Shown: positions 33,348 to 45,372 of the stretch, piece after piece | Position numbering within the stretch: the first letter of the stretch is position 1 | Layout of the letters: every line of letters starts with the position of its first letter | DNA from: Clitoria ternatea | Lineage: Eukaryota > Streptophyta > Magnoliopsida > Fabales > Fabaceae | DNA: 64,000 nucleotides | Reading direction: 5' to 3' | Assembly (NCBI GenBank): GCA_037962975.1 | Contig: CM075675.1 | Span: 101,609,718 to 101,673,717, forward strand | Translations under genes and position numbers: made by a program | Notes under the pieces: generated by a model | The model's input: only the letters and a program-made list of their open reading frames with translations | Databases searched by the model: none | Told to the model about the DNA's origin: nothing

Positions 33348-34917
33348 CTGTAGCAAATCATGCATTATATGCAGGTTCTGTGGGTGTATGTATGCTGTAA
33401 TGGTTGCTTGAGATGATTGAATGTTATATTGATGAATCAAATATATTTAGAGATTTGAACTAGTAGTCATCCCTATGACTTTGAGAAACTGGATAGGTGA
33501 ATTTGAGTTTCGGTGAGTTTCAATACCTTTGCAAGGTATTAATAGGCTCATGAGAATATTTAAAAGTAGTGTATATTGACCTAGGGTCATTTGAGAATCA
33601 TTTAGGGTGTTTGGTGCAAGAGTGTTTCACATAAAGTGGTTAAGTTGTATTTCTTGCATAATTTGAGCATATGTTGGAATTTTGGCGAACGAACATTGCC
33701 AATAGTTTCAGAATGGGGAAAATATATGGGCCATAAACTTTCGTGGCAATTGGACTTGATATGGGTTAACTACATAAGTGAGTAGTTGGCCAAAAGGCCT
33801 AAAATGTATGACAGCATCAGGTGCTGTCACTGATAAGCCCACGCGTAGCGTCAGCCTGGCGCTCAGCGCCAGGGCTGCGAATGAACACTCACGCCTAGCG
33901 TGGGGCTGATGCGTAGCGTCAGACCCCTGTTTTAGGTTTTGAGTTTTCTTCAATTTAAATGATTTTGAGGATTATAGATTGTTTATTTAAATTATAATTT
34001 GGGTAATTTTTATAAGATACATTTTTTTTGATGATGTAATTTAATTATTAGAAACGTGAAAAATTTATTGTGAAAATCGATAAATTGGATGAAAAATAAA
34101 TATTATTTAAGGAGGGATGTCACAGCTGAAGCATTTGGAGAGCACTTTGTGATCTCTAGGGATATGCCTAAGACATCCCATACCCTCGCTTAGATTAAGC
34201 GGGGTGAGACAGAATCTTTGAAGGATTTTCTAAAAAGATTCTACAAGAAAGCTGCTATGGTCCTAAATCTGATGGAAGCCATCCAACTGCATATAGTGAT
34301 TAAGGATTTACAACTTAAATATCCTTTTTCTTTGTCTTTGGCAAACAGACCATCCACCACCTTTGAGGAGTTCAAACGCAAGGCGTCAAAGTACATGGGT
34401 ATCGAGATGCACCTTGAAGCTACAATAGCCAGGAGTAAGCCCCCATCTTCTTCCCCACGTGTGGAGAAAGAAAAAGAGAAACCTAAGGGTGAAAGAACAC
34501 CCTATAAAGATCCAGGTAGAGAGCAACAACCATGAAAACTAGATAAACGCATTACGATATTTAGTCATTATGCACCCCTCAACACCAAGCATTCTCAGAT
34601 CTTGAGGAAGGTGGGATGGGTGTTGTTCAGTGTGTATGGAGTGAGGAAGCCCGCCCAATCAAAAGGCCGGGTAATCCAATGAAGTATTGCGACTTCCACG
34701 AGCAGAATGGTCACTCGACGGATGAGTGCAGGCAGCTTAAGAACGTAAATGAGGTCTTGGTACGAGAGGAGAAGCTTAAGCAGTACCTCTTCAAAAACAA
34801 GTCTCTAGATAAGCCTGAACGGATGAAGACAATGTATAGAGATCGATCCCCAGTTCTTGATACAACCGAGGGTCTAAAAGGTTTACTTCCACTGAGAAGT
34901 ATAAGAGATTGCTCGTA

Positions 34918-37320
34918 GAGGTGGTCCAGGAGAAAGAACGGATATTGTTTCCTCCTCAAAGAGGGAGGCGTGGGGTCATTGATATGATTGTAGGGGGCTT
35001 TGCTGGAGGTGGCACATCAATTACGGCATGTAAAAATCATCATCGAATAATCTTATTTATCCAAGGCAAGAAACAAGACAATCAACCCTTCAAGGACAGT
35101 GTGCAGACTCCCCTAATCTCTTTTTCAAATGATGACTTTGGCCCCACAATCTTGAGAGGTAATGATGCAATAGTGATAGTTGTGGTAATTTCCAATATGA
35201 TTGTTAAAAGGATCCTGGTGGATCAAGGGAGCTCTTACGATGTTCTTTTTTATGACTGCTTTAAGAGAATGGGTTTTACTGACACAGATTTGAAGCCATA
35301 CACGTAAGACTTAACTATCTTCAACGGGGTTAAGCAACCCACTAAGGGTAGCTTGGACACTCGTATAACTTTTGATGGTGAGCCTAGAGCTAGTGCGGTC
35401 AAGTCAAGAATCTTGGTGATCAATGTCCAGTCCCCGTACAATGACATCATAGGTTGTCTTACCTTGAATGCCATAGAGGCCATTGTGTCGACCCCTCATC
35501 TCCTCATCAAGTTTATCGATAAGGACAACAGGGTGTCCTCAGTTTAGGGTGACCATGAGATGACGAGGTATTACTACAACCTCAGCCTCAACATGGTGAA
35601 GTTGGAGACCATCAATAAAAAAAGCAAGTTGAACGATGATGGTGCTTTACGATTTTTGTTAACCTGGTGGGTTTAGATCCTAGGGCAGAGTTGAAGATTA
35701 ACCTGCTCAACCCGTCCAAGCCTACCCCGGATAGAGGGTCCAACGCAATCGTTTCTGGAGATACCCTGGAGAAGGTAACTCATATCAATGAGAAGCTTTA
35801 TCCTGGGATAGATCAGCGATTGCTAGCGTTGCTCAAGTAGTTTAGAAACCTTTTTTCCTAGACCGCAACTAATATACCTGATATGGATCCATATTTTTAT
35901 TGCCATAAGCTCTTTATGTATCTAGAAACCAGATCCGTGGCTTAGAAGAAGAGACGCTTAGGCTCATAAAAACAAAAGGCTGCTTGCGAGCAAATAGAGG
36001 AGTTGTTAAAGGTAGGTTTTATCAAAAAAATCAGGTATTCCTCCTGGCTCTCTAATGTGGTTATGGTCCATAAGTCTAATGGAAAATGACACATATGCAC
36101 GGATTATGTTGATCTTAACAAATATTACCCTAAGGACCCGTACCCCTTGCCCAAGATTGACAGGATGATTGATAATTCATCTGGGTACCAATTTTTATCC
36201 TTCATGGATACGTATTCTGGTTACAATCAAATTCCAATGTGGGAAGGTGACCAAGAAAAAATGGCATTTGTAAATGACAAAGGTGTGTTCTACTACACTA
36301 TCATGTCATTTGGGTTGAAGAACGTTGGAGCTATGTACCAGTGCATGATCAACAAAGTCTTTGAGGGAATGCACACAAAGTTGGTGGAGGTGTACATCGA
36401 TGACATCATTGCCAAGACCCTAGCTGGAGGCGACCACATCGAAGATCTTCGAAAGATTTTTCTATGCCTCCGACATTACAACATGTGCATTAACCTTCTG
36501 AAGTGTACTCTTGTAGTACCTGGTACCAGATTCCTGGGTGTCATGCTGACCTAGCGAAGCATCAAGGCTAATCCAGACAAGTTCTAAGTCATCCAAGAGC
36601 TCCAAAGCCTGTAAAACTTACGTGAGGTATGGTCCTCAATAGCAAGATAACAACTTTGACACGCTTCATGCTGAAAATGACATACCAGTTTCTTCCCCTC
36701 TATAAGATCCTCAAGAAGGGCAAGAAGTTTGAGTGGGGACTAGAGAAAAAGGTAACATTTCAAAATTTAAACATGAAGCATTAAGAGTTGCTTTGGTAAA
36801 AGAGACCCTGAAGGGACAAAGGTTGGTATATTTCACTAGTAAGACGTTGCAGGGGGCAGAATTTTGGTATTAGAAGATTGAAAAAGTAGCTCTGACAGTC
36901 ATCTGGGCATCTCAACGCTTGAGGTCATATTTTCACGCACACTCTATCATGGTTTGGACAAACCTCCCACTTTGTACCATTCTTTTCAAGCTTGGCCTGG
37001 AAAATAGAATGATTAAGTGGGCAGTGGATTTATCAGAATTCAACATTACCTATGAACCATAGAGTGTTATCAAGGCTCAAGTACTCGCTAATTTCATCGT
37101 GGAGCTTTCTAGATTAGACCCCAAAGAGTCTCGTTCACACTGGACGATGTATGTTGATGGTTCATTCAACAACAAGGGATATGGAGGCGGTGTAGTTGTT
37201 GAGAGTGATGACGGAATCCACCTCGGGATTTCATTGCACTTCAATTTCACCACCTCCAATAACCAATCAGAATATGACTCATTATATGGTGCGTTAGTTC
37301 ATCATGGTTGAAAATTATGT
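34918..37320 (+). pseudogene. Tat protease, RT and archaeal-type RNase H
   Basis: Protease: RILVDQGSSYDVLFYDCFKRMG (about 35,210), with DQG where D-[ST]-G is the general rule. RT: DYVDLNKYYPKDPYPLPKID (36,097), SFMDTYSGYNQI, MSFGLKNVGAMYQ and the catalytic VYIDDIIAK (36,390). Second RNase H: MYVDGSFNNKGYGGGVVVE (37,147) and NNQSEYDSL (37,260). Several internal stops, for example after KSNGK near 36,089 and after VMLT near 36,553. Confidence 0.85.
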
Positions 37321-37439
37321 GGAATAGTGCAAAGTTAGACCTTTTTGCACCTTCATAAGGGTTATGTCATAGAGACCCAATGTCTTCGTACCTGTTCGTT
37401 ATATGTATAGAAAGGTTAAGCTAATTGCTTTTGTTGAAG

Positions 37440-39420
37440 GTGGACTTGGGAAAATAGACTCCTATCTGTGGTGCTTCATGAGGACTAAGTATCTCATACA
37501 TATTGTTTGTTGATGATGTATTTTTATTCTACAAGGTGTTACATGATCAAGTTAGAGGAGTGGTGGATACTTTTGATCACTTTTTCCTTGTGTTGGGATG
37601 GAAGGTGAATTGCGAGAAGCCGATGGTGGTCTGTTCGAAAGAAGTGTCTTCAAGATGTAAGTGAGATATCCAAGAGGCTACATCGGTAAAGATGGTTTCA
37701 AATTTAGGCAAATACTTAGGCTTTTCTTTACTGTAGGGGGGTCATGAGATGTCATTTCAACAATGTTTATAAGAAGATTCAGTGGAGAGTAACTTCATGG
37801 AAGGGACGTATTTTGAACAAAGTAGGGTGCATTTGCCTCGTGATATCAGTTGTAACTACTATTTCTACTCACATTATGCAGAATTTATGGTTACCCTAAG
37901 GAGTGTGGATAACCTCATTAGAAGATCTATTTGGGCAAGAAGTTTAGAGAGGAAAGGTCAGGGATTAGTTAGTTGGAAACACTTGATCAAACTAGGTAGG
38001 TTTGAAGGGTTGTGTATCAAGAATACTAGAACAACCAATATAACATTGTTAGATTTAGGCCTAAATTCATCATCGTGACAAAGCTCAGGTTTAAGTCTTG
38101 AGTGACAAATACTTGAAGGGGGATCAATATTGGAAGTTGGTAAGAAGAAGGGTTTCTCTTATACGTGACAAAGTATCTTCTTTATGTTGAATGAACTCTA
38201 TGAAGAATTTCATTATTGAATAATACCAAGTCATGCTGCTTTTTGGTTTGAACTTTAGTGTGTGAAAGGATTTGGGGAGCAGGTGCCTTGCATGCATGGG
38301 ACCTCTTGCAATTAATGACAATTATGCCAACAAGCTTATATGCTTGAGTGATGAAGGTGGAGCCTAGTATCAGAGAGGATTTAAGGGAGGGTTAGATTTG
38401 GAGCCATTCATCCATAGACTTGTACTCAACAACTTCTGCTTACGAGTGCTTATTGGAAAAGAATAATACTTGGGATCGTACCTAAGATAGGCGATGGATT
38501 TGGAGGCTCAAACTTGAAGAAGATTAAAGTGTTCATATGGATGATTTTTAGTAATGCACTTCCAGTTAATTCTAAACGTTATGCTTATGGGCTAGTGGAG
38601 AGTAAGAGATGCTCTCGTTGTTCTTCTTTGTAAGAGGATATAAATCATTGTCTGTGTAGGTGTTTGTTTGCGAGAAAGGTTTATATGTGAGTGGGCCTAA
38701 TGAGTCACAATGGTTTTCTCTTAATGGAAACTAAGGCTTGGATTATAAGGACTATAAAAGGGACACACGCAAGGCTTTTCATCTCAGCTTTATGGTGGAT
38801 TTGGCGTTTGACGAATAATGTTGTTTTTGATGATGCAAAGTGGATGGTGGATGAGGGAATTCGATGGATCTTTTTATCTCATGATGATTTCTAAAGGCTT
38901 CAAATGCATCTTTTTGCTATTGTTGACATGTTGGTCCTCCACCCAAGCATGGCTGACTTAAGTTAAATATGAATGTGGCTTGGGATTAAATGTTTAGGTG
39001 ATGGGAGTGAAGGGAGTGTTCTATTATGAGGGTGGTGATTAGAAGTTGGGCTTTGCAAGCCAGGTAGGGCTTGGTGACTCAGAGGAAGCTAAACTCCATG
39101 CTAACTTGGGGGATCATAGGGTGGCTATAATAAGAAGGTTCCACTTGTTGGAAGTAGAATCTGACCATAGAGATGTTGTGGTCTTCATAAACAATGAAGA
39201 CTTTCATGACTTTTGTAGTTTTTCTTTGTTCATAACCCAGGTCAGGGAGTTAATGGAAATTGTGGGGAGAGTGGAGTTGTCAGTGATTCCTTGCTCATGG
39301 AATTTGGTAATAGATAAGATGACTCATGAAGGTGTGAATAACCAAGCGTATGTTACATGGTAGACACTTTTATTTTACAAAATAAATTAGTTTGAGACCC
39401 TAAGACCTAGTTTTTATTTC
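37440..39420 (+). pseudogene. 5'-truncated LINE: RT C-terminus, RT zinc finger, RNase H
   Basis: FVDDVFLF (about 37,509) is the LINE RT catalytic motif. GWKVNCEKP and NLGKYLGFSLL follow, then the RT end LVSWKHLIKLGRFEGLCIKNTR (37,960-38,025). KIKVFIWMIFSNALPVNSKR...CSRCSSL...HCLCRC (38,524-38,660) is the zf-RVT domain. A plant-LINE RNase H-like segment ends WNLVIDKMTHEGVNNQAYV (39,300-39,357). Stops and frameshifts throughout. The tail is followed by a CT/TA microsatellite instead of a clear poly-A. Confidence 0.8.
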
Positions 39421-39458
39421 TTTTGTTTTGTTTGTTTCCCACATTCTCATTCTCATAT

Positions 39459-39516
<58 letters not shown>
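39459..39516. repeat. Compound (CT)n(TA)n microsatellite
   Basis: About eleven CT units followed directly by about eighteen TA units, at the 3' border of the LINE. The interval 39,520-40,330 is AT-rich with no gene that I can support. Confidence 0.95.
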
Positions 39517-39520
<4 letters not shown>

Positions 39521-40335
39521 ACTCTCTCATTTCTTTTTATCTAACATCATTTTGAAAAAAAAACAATTTCTTTTGATGTGTCACTTCAGGAGTTCAATAA
39601 AATATTGATGACTTCTTTTTCTATTATACCTTTACTCTTTAAATAAATAACTAATAATAAATGAGGAGAGAAAAAGGTATAAACATTACAAGACAAACAA
39701 AAAATTATTTTATTAATCTTACTTATATGATAAAGCTTACTAATTTAAAAGGTTTTAATGTTTTTTGTCTTATTTATCCTTACTTTTAAAAAATGACAAA
39801 ATTAATATTGAAATAAAATCTAAATTTAATAAAGATAAAATTAAAATATTATCATGTCTTTTTATAAAAAATAGTATATTAACATGTTTTTGAGTCTTGA
39901 TATGTTATAAATAGGACCAGGAAAATATACTAAATGATTAAAATATGTATTTTTTAAAATTATTTTATTTTTTTAATCTATGTGTATTTTAAAACTATGT
40001 CGGATAAAGATAAGGGAGCAAGTAATTTATTATACATGATACATTCAACAAAAAATCTATGAAAGACGAGACAGGACCAGAACCCGTAAACAGCAATCAG
40101 CATATGTTTTACCGAAAGTAAAAAAGAACCAAATTTGCAAAACCCAGAACCCTGTGCCTTTGGTGATTTTATGTATAGCCCAAAAAAAGAAAAATGAAAA
40201 AAAAATTGAAAAACAAAAAAATATATCCTTAAAATAACAGCGTCAAGAAAAGCGGTAGTCCAACGTTTTTACTGTTTGAAGAAATCGAGGCTGCGAAATC
40301 CGCTGCTGAACGTGAAAAAATCTAACCTTTTTTGT

Positions 40336-41168
40336 TTATATACATAAATTCGGCACTGTAATTTGTTACACCCTCTCCTCTGCTTCTCTCTCTAGAACTG
40401 GTTCTGGTTAAGCCTGCACAGAGAGGAGGGACTTGAAGATCTGACCCACTTTCATTTTCTCTTTCTTTTTTCGCAATTTGGAATTGGATTTGGAGACCCT
40501 TTTAGCTAAAGGGGTCTTCTTTTCTCCAATCTCATTCGCTCTACAAACTGGTATTCTTCTCGTAATTTGTTTGTGCAGTTTTTAGTTCTTGTGTTTGTGT
40601 GTGTGTGTACTTTTTAGGTTTGAAGTTTTTGTCTTTTCTGATGAATCAATGGTGGGGTGAACGTTATTTCGATTCAGATCACGCCCTTTTGGAATTTTGC
40701 TTGTATTTGTCTCCATTTTCTGTGATTTGGATTTGCATGTTGGGTTTGATCTTAGAATATAGTGATTTTTTTTTTGCCCCGAAAGGCCTGATTTTTGTTT
40801 ATCGAATCGTGTTCGTTGACTGTGGTTTGCTTCATTTGCATGTTTGAGATGAAGGTTGTGATCTTTAGATCCCTTTGTTCATTTCACATACCCTTCTGGG
40901 ATTGGTTGTTTGCGATCAAATTGATACAATTCACGTTTTTTTGAAAGTTATGTGGTGTTCATATTTCATATAGCTTTGTACTGCATACGCGTCGGAGTAT
41001 ATATGTATGCCTTTTGTTATTTGATGATAATAATAACTCACAATTACTATTCCTAATTTTTTTTGTTTGCCTGCTTATTGATCAAAATTCAAGTTACTGA
41101 TACGGTTTGTGTATATTATATTTTGCTTTGGAATTAGGTTTTTTGGGTGTTGTGAGGCTGTGTTGTAG
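40336..41168 (+). promoter_or_regulatory. Core promoter, leader exon and 5'-UTR intron of the PPI1-like gene
   Basis: TTTATATACATA (40,336-40,347) is a plausible TATA box, followed by a pyrimidine-rich CTCTCCTCTGCTTCTCTCTC stretch (40,372-40,391) where transcription probably begins. The leader exon would end at CTACAAACTG|GTATTC (40,550/40,551). The acceptor GTTGTAG ends at 41,168, eight bases before the ATG. A long leader intron with a T-rich body is common in strongly expressed plant genes. Confidence 0.6.
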
Positions 41169-41176
41169 TTGGAGCC

Positions 41177-44100
41177 ATGGCGGTTGAGGTTGTTGGATTT
41201 GAGATGGTTCAAGGGCCATTGGAGAATGGTGCTGAAGCAGGAAAATCTGCTTTGCATGAGAAGGAGAATGGCCAAACGGAAAAAGATCTTGGAGCTGGGG
41301 GGGCCATCAAGTTTGGGACTCATGGAGATGAATCTGCTAAAGTGGAAGGGAGTGATGTTTCAGATGTGAATACTGCCCCGAAGGATGCTGTTGAAGAGTG
41401 GCCTGCACCTAAGCAAATTTATTCTTTTTACTTTGTCAGGTGCCGACCTTATGATGATCCAACCATCAAGTCCAAAATTGACCAGCTTGATAAAGAGATT
41501 AGCAAGAAAAATCAGGCCCGGTTTCAGGTCACTGAAACGCTGAAGGCAAAGCGGGTGAGTTGAGAATAATTCATCATGTGGCTGTGTTAAAAGTTGCCAA
41601 ATCAATGCCTCGGAAGGGGCCACACCTTATACTTGTTGCAATCATAACCGTTGTATGCTTGTCATATTCATAACCTTAGTATTCTTGTCGTATTCAGAAC
41701 CGTAAAAAGCACTAAAAGTCAACCAGGGTAACTGCCTGTTTGCTTTTGTTTTAAAATTCTTCATCTGTTAACATGTTAGATGGATTGAAGATATTTGTCC
41801 GTTCCTACTAACTGGTATTGGGAATTGAAATTTTATCTCGATAACTGTGCATTTCCGCATGCATTTGTTCGAATGTAAAACAAACAGGGTCTAACTTGCT
41901 ACTGTGATGCTATTCATTTTTTGGTGTGTGACTTGGTATTTGGAACCCACATTGGGCATTGACTATTCTGACTTCAGCCGGGTACTATTGTGATGCTATT
42001 ATGTCAAGGGAGACAAGATATTCAGAATTATTTTTTGAAAAATTAGTTGTCATTCTTGGGGAATCTAAGCAACAGACAGCTTAGTATCTTGCAAAATTGC
42101 ACATTTAATGCTTTATTTTTTATATAAATGATATGCTCAAGTTATAAATTCATATCGATAATTACTAAGCAGAGTCAAATAATTTACTTTCTGTTGTTGA
42201 AGTGACGTCATTCTTTCACTAAGCATATGATTTTGATGCCTATTGACTCAAGGTGATGGAGCTCTCTGAGCACCTTAAGGTTGCATTTTGCCTTTGACTT
42301 CGTTGGGATGTGGTTTAACATTTTCTTTTCTCTTCCTGGTCATTTTCTCTCTTCTAAACCCCAAGTATCAAGCTAAGTCTTTGTATGATGTTGGACAGGA
42401 TCATCCCATAGGTATATTGCATAATGCTTGTGTACAAAGTTGTTTAATTTTTGAATTTAGGACACAGTTATTCCTTATTCACACTATCATTTCCCCTGCA
42501 TAAGGTGATTAGGTTAGTTTGAATGTAACTGTGCATAGTTTAAAGTCTTAAACAGCTACATCTGCGCCAGCTATCATAGGAGTAGTTGAGGAGCAAAGTC
42601 TGCTATTATATGATCTGCAAGAAAAAAATTGAGGCTTGCATATCACTTAACAGTAGGCTGTCTTTCATGGAAATTTGATATTTTTGGGGTAGTATGATAT
42701 GATGATTACTTCTCAACATGCATCTAACATAATTTTGCATACTTGGCTTTTACTCTTAACTGCAGACAGAACGGGCAGAGCTGATTTCTCAGATTAAGTC
42801 TCTAAGAGGTGACAGTAGGCAATTTCAGAGTATCGTGGATGAGAAAATAAAAGAGATCGAACCTCTCCAGCAAGCATTGGGAAAGCTACGCAATGCAAAT
42901 AATGTGGGGCGTGGTGGTTTATGCTCATCTGAGGAGGAACTTAATGATGTTGTATGTTATGAATCCAAGTTTTTTTTAATCCAGATTTCTTCAATGTATC
43001 TCTCTAGTTAATCCCAACGTGTGCTCTCTATTCACCCACTACTCCTATATGCTTTGATGGTTGCAGATATATAGTTTACAATACCGCATACAGCATGAGA
43101 GCATTCCCTTGACTGAGGAGAAACAACTCCTCCGTGAAATCAAACAGCTTGAAGGGACAAGGGAGAAAGTTATTGCTAATGCTGCAATGAGGGCCAAGGT
43201 GCAGGAATCTATGGGGCAGAAAGAAGCCATTCAAGATCAGGTTAAGGTAAATTGGTTAAATTTGTATTTGTGGCTTTGTGCTAACAAGCCTTTTTTCCCT
43301 GGTTAAAAGGGGTTCTGAATAAATGTCTATTATTCAAGAAGTTCCTGAGAAATTTTCATTGCAGCTTATAGGTGGAGATTTGGATGGAGTGAAGAAAGAG
43401 AGACAAGCCATCCGTTCCAAAATCAAGCAAATTGATGAAGAATTGAAAACCATAGACAAGGATATCCAGACTCTACAGGATGAACTGACAGCTATTACTC
43501 AGAAAAGGGAGAAAGCTTTTGAGAGCATTCAGCAGCTGAGGAAACAGCGTGATGAGGGGGTATGTTTTCACATTAAATATGAGCATTGTCTATTCTACAG
43601 TGTTATTGTTTTTGGTTGTCCTTGATAGACTAGGTTGAAAGTTAAAATGAGGATAGTAGGAAATGCAAAATGGAGTAGGATGGAATGCTTTTGATTTTCA
43701 CTTGGTGGTAGGTACAGGAAGTGGATAATGGGGATGAACAAAAACGATTTTGTTGAACCTTAATTTTGCCTCTCTCTCTCATTTGGTTTGGATAAATTTT
43801 GAAGATGAGATTCAGAATGTGACTGGTTACTTACATCTTCATTTTTTTCAATTATCTTACCAGCAAGCATTTAGTGACTTTCTTCAAGTTTTTAATCCTT
43901 CTATGATTCTATCTTTTAATATATTTGTACCTACAATATTTAATCTTTAGTATTTATGAAACCTGCCTGTATCTAAAACATGGTGTCTTAGAAATTTAGT
44001 TGACATTGTAATAAGAATCATGACAAGGCAATCCCAGTAAAGTAGAATTTGGCCCCTGATGTAAATTTCATGAAAACATGTTTGGATCAGTTTGATGTTG

Positions 44101-45372
44101 TTATTGATGTAAATTGCAGGTAAGTTTTGACATTTTTTTAAACTATGATGTAGCACAGATGAATAGTACCTGAGTTTAAATTATTATTTTTTTGTTCAGA
44201 ACACCTATTTCTACCAAAGTCGCACACTTTTGAACAAAGCACGAGATCTGGCTGCAAAGAAGGATATTACTGCTCTTGAAGAACTTTCCCAGATAGAGGT
44301 ATATCCACATAATACTTGTTCTTTGGACCTATCTGTTTAATGATGGCATCACACTTTAACCATCTGATCTCATTTTTTCCTGCTTTTGATGAATGATGGT
44401 CGTGATTGAATCATATATTTTGATTTCTCCCCCTGGTTCTAGGTTGAGAAATTTATGGCACTCTGGAATGCTGAAAAAGCTTTTAGGAATGACTATGAAA
44501 AAAGAATTTTGCCATCACTGGATATGAGGCAGTTGAGCAGGGATGGACGGATGAGGAACCCAGATGAAAAGCCACTGCTGGAAGAACCAAAACCTGCTGA
44601 AGCAGACGCTTTGCCAAAAACCATCCCAAAACAGCCAAAGGAGGAGCTTAAGCCTTCTCCACAAGAAACATTGCCTACTCAGAAAGAATCCAAAAACAAA
44701 GGGAAAGATTCGAAATCCAAGCTGGAGAAGGACAAGCTGGAGAAGGACGTAGCAGAAACTGATGAATATGAATTTGAGAATCCCCAAAAGGAAACCCCTG
44801 CCAAGCAGCCTGAAATTGACCCAGCAAAGCTGAAAGAGATCAAAAGAGAAGAGGAAATTTCAAAAGCAAAGCAGGCCTTGGAAAGGAAGAGGAAGTTACT
44901 AGAGAGAGCTGCAGCTAAAGCTGCTCTCAGAGCACAAAAGGAAGCTGAGAAGAAGCTTAAGGTGATTTCATTGTTAAAATTCATTTCCTTGTCTCAATCC
45001 ATTGATATATATGATCTCCAAAACTGAAGTTTCTTCTTACAGGACCGCGAGAAGAAAGCAAAGAAGAAAGCTTCGGGCTCCACAACTGTTCCTACTGAGG
45101 ATGAACCTGCAGATGCTGTAGCTGAGGCTACCGAACCAGAAAATGTTGATGATATCATTGAAACCACCCCGCCTCCAGCAAAGGAAAGGGTCCAAAAGGT
45201 CCAAAAGGAGGGTGGTATCAGGTCCAGGGGCCGAGCAAGAGGTGGCACGGATTCGATTCCAAAGGCTATTCTTAAGAGGAAAAAGTCTAACAATTACTGG
45301 GTATGGATTGCAGCTGCTGTTGCTTTGTTAGTACTGCTGTTGGTGGTGCTTGGATACACCTATCTTTTCTGA
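41177..45372 (+). CDS. PPI1: Proton pump interactor 1-like protein (628 aa, 7 coding exons)
   Basis: Exons 41177-41554, 42766-42951, 43067-43246, 43365-43559, 44200-44298, 44443-44961 and 45043-45372. Every junction is GT/AG and phase 0, giving 628 residues against about 612 for Arabidopsis PPI1. The N-terminus is variable and acidic. The family signature IYSFYFVRCRPYDDP starts at residue 81 and leads into a long coiled coil (about 95-350). A Lys/Glu/Pro-rich region follows (about 370-590). A C-terminal membrane anchor (WVWIAAAVALLVLLLVVLGY) lies about 23 residues from the end. PPI1 binds the autoinhibitory C-terminus of plasma-membrane H+-ATPase and stimulates it in vitro; the tail anchor places it at ER or plasma membrane. 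The ATG follows GGAGCC and is the first in the second exon. No defects seen. A PPI1 paralogue is the only serious alternative. Confidence 0.92.

Larger units (their letters stand above)
31080..34124 (+). repeat. Chromovirus-type solo LTR (3,045 bp) inside the Tat gag
   Basis: Starts TGTAACATCC, like the Tekay LTR at 2661, and ends GGGATGTCACA. Flanks are GTTGA (31075-31079) and GCTGA (34125-34129), a 5-bp TSD with one C/T change. It contains a TCACCTTTAC...TATATTCACAG block (32,970) matching 6158 in the Tekay LTR. Repeats of ACGCGTAGCGTCAG occur near both ends (31,187-31,220 and 33,840-33,925). Internal sequence has been lost by LTR recombination. Open frames inside are incidental. Confidence 0.92.
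30430..34917 (+). pseudogene. Tat gag, split by a solo LTR
   Basis: The first part (to 31079) has AYVYKAMFLRAKKEVI and TLSWFKGLPSGSIDFWEE, the conserved gag core. The reading resumes right after the solo LTR (34125) with EAFGEHFVISRDMPKTS and continues with SLKDFLKRFYKKAAM. If the LTR and one TSD copy are disregarded, both halves are in the same frame. A CCHC-like knuckle CDFHEQNGHSTDEC lies at about 34,687. In-frame stops (for example near 30,909 and 34,191) show decay. Confidence 0.8.
29731..37440 (+). mobile_element. Tat-lineage Ty3-gypsy retrotransposon, 5' part, nested and truncated
   Basis: 5' LTR, primer-binding site, gag (split by a solo LTR), protease, RT and a second, archaeal-type RNase H are present in order; that second RNase H is characteristic of the Tat lineage. 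Integrase and the 3' LTR are absent: the sequence passes into a LINE at about 37,440. Multiple stops show it is dead. Confidence 0.8.

Noticed and set aside
44515..45293. Minus-strand open frames over PPI1-like exons 7 and 8
   Set aside because: Complement of Lys/Glu-rich codons gives Phe/Leu/Ser-rich frames; the plus-strand exon structure explains the region.
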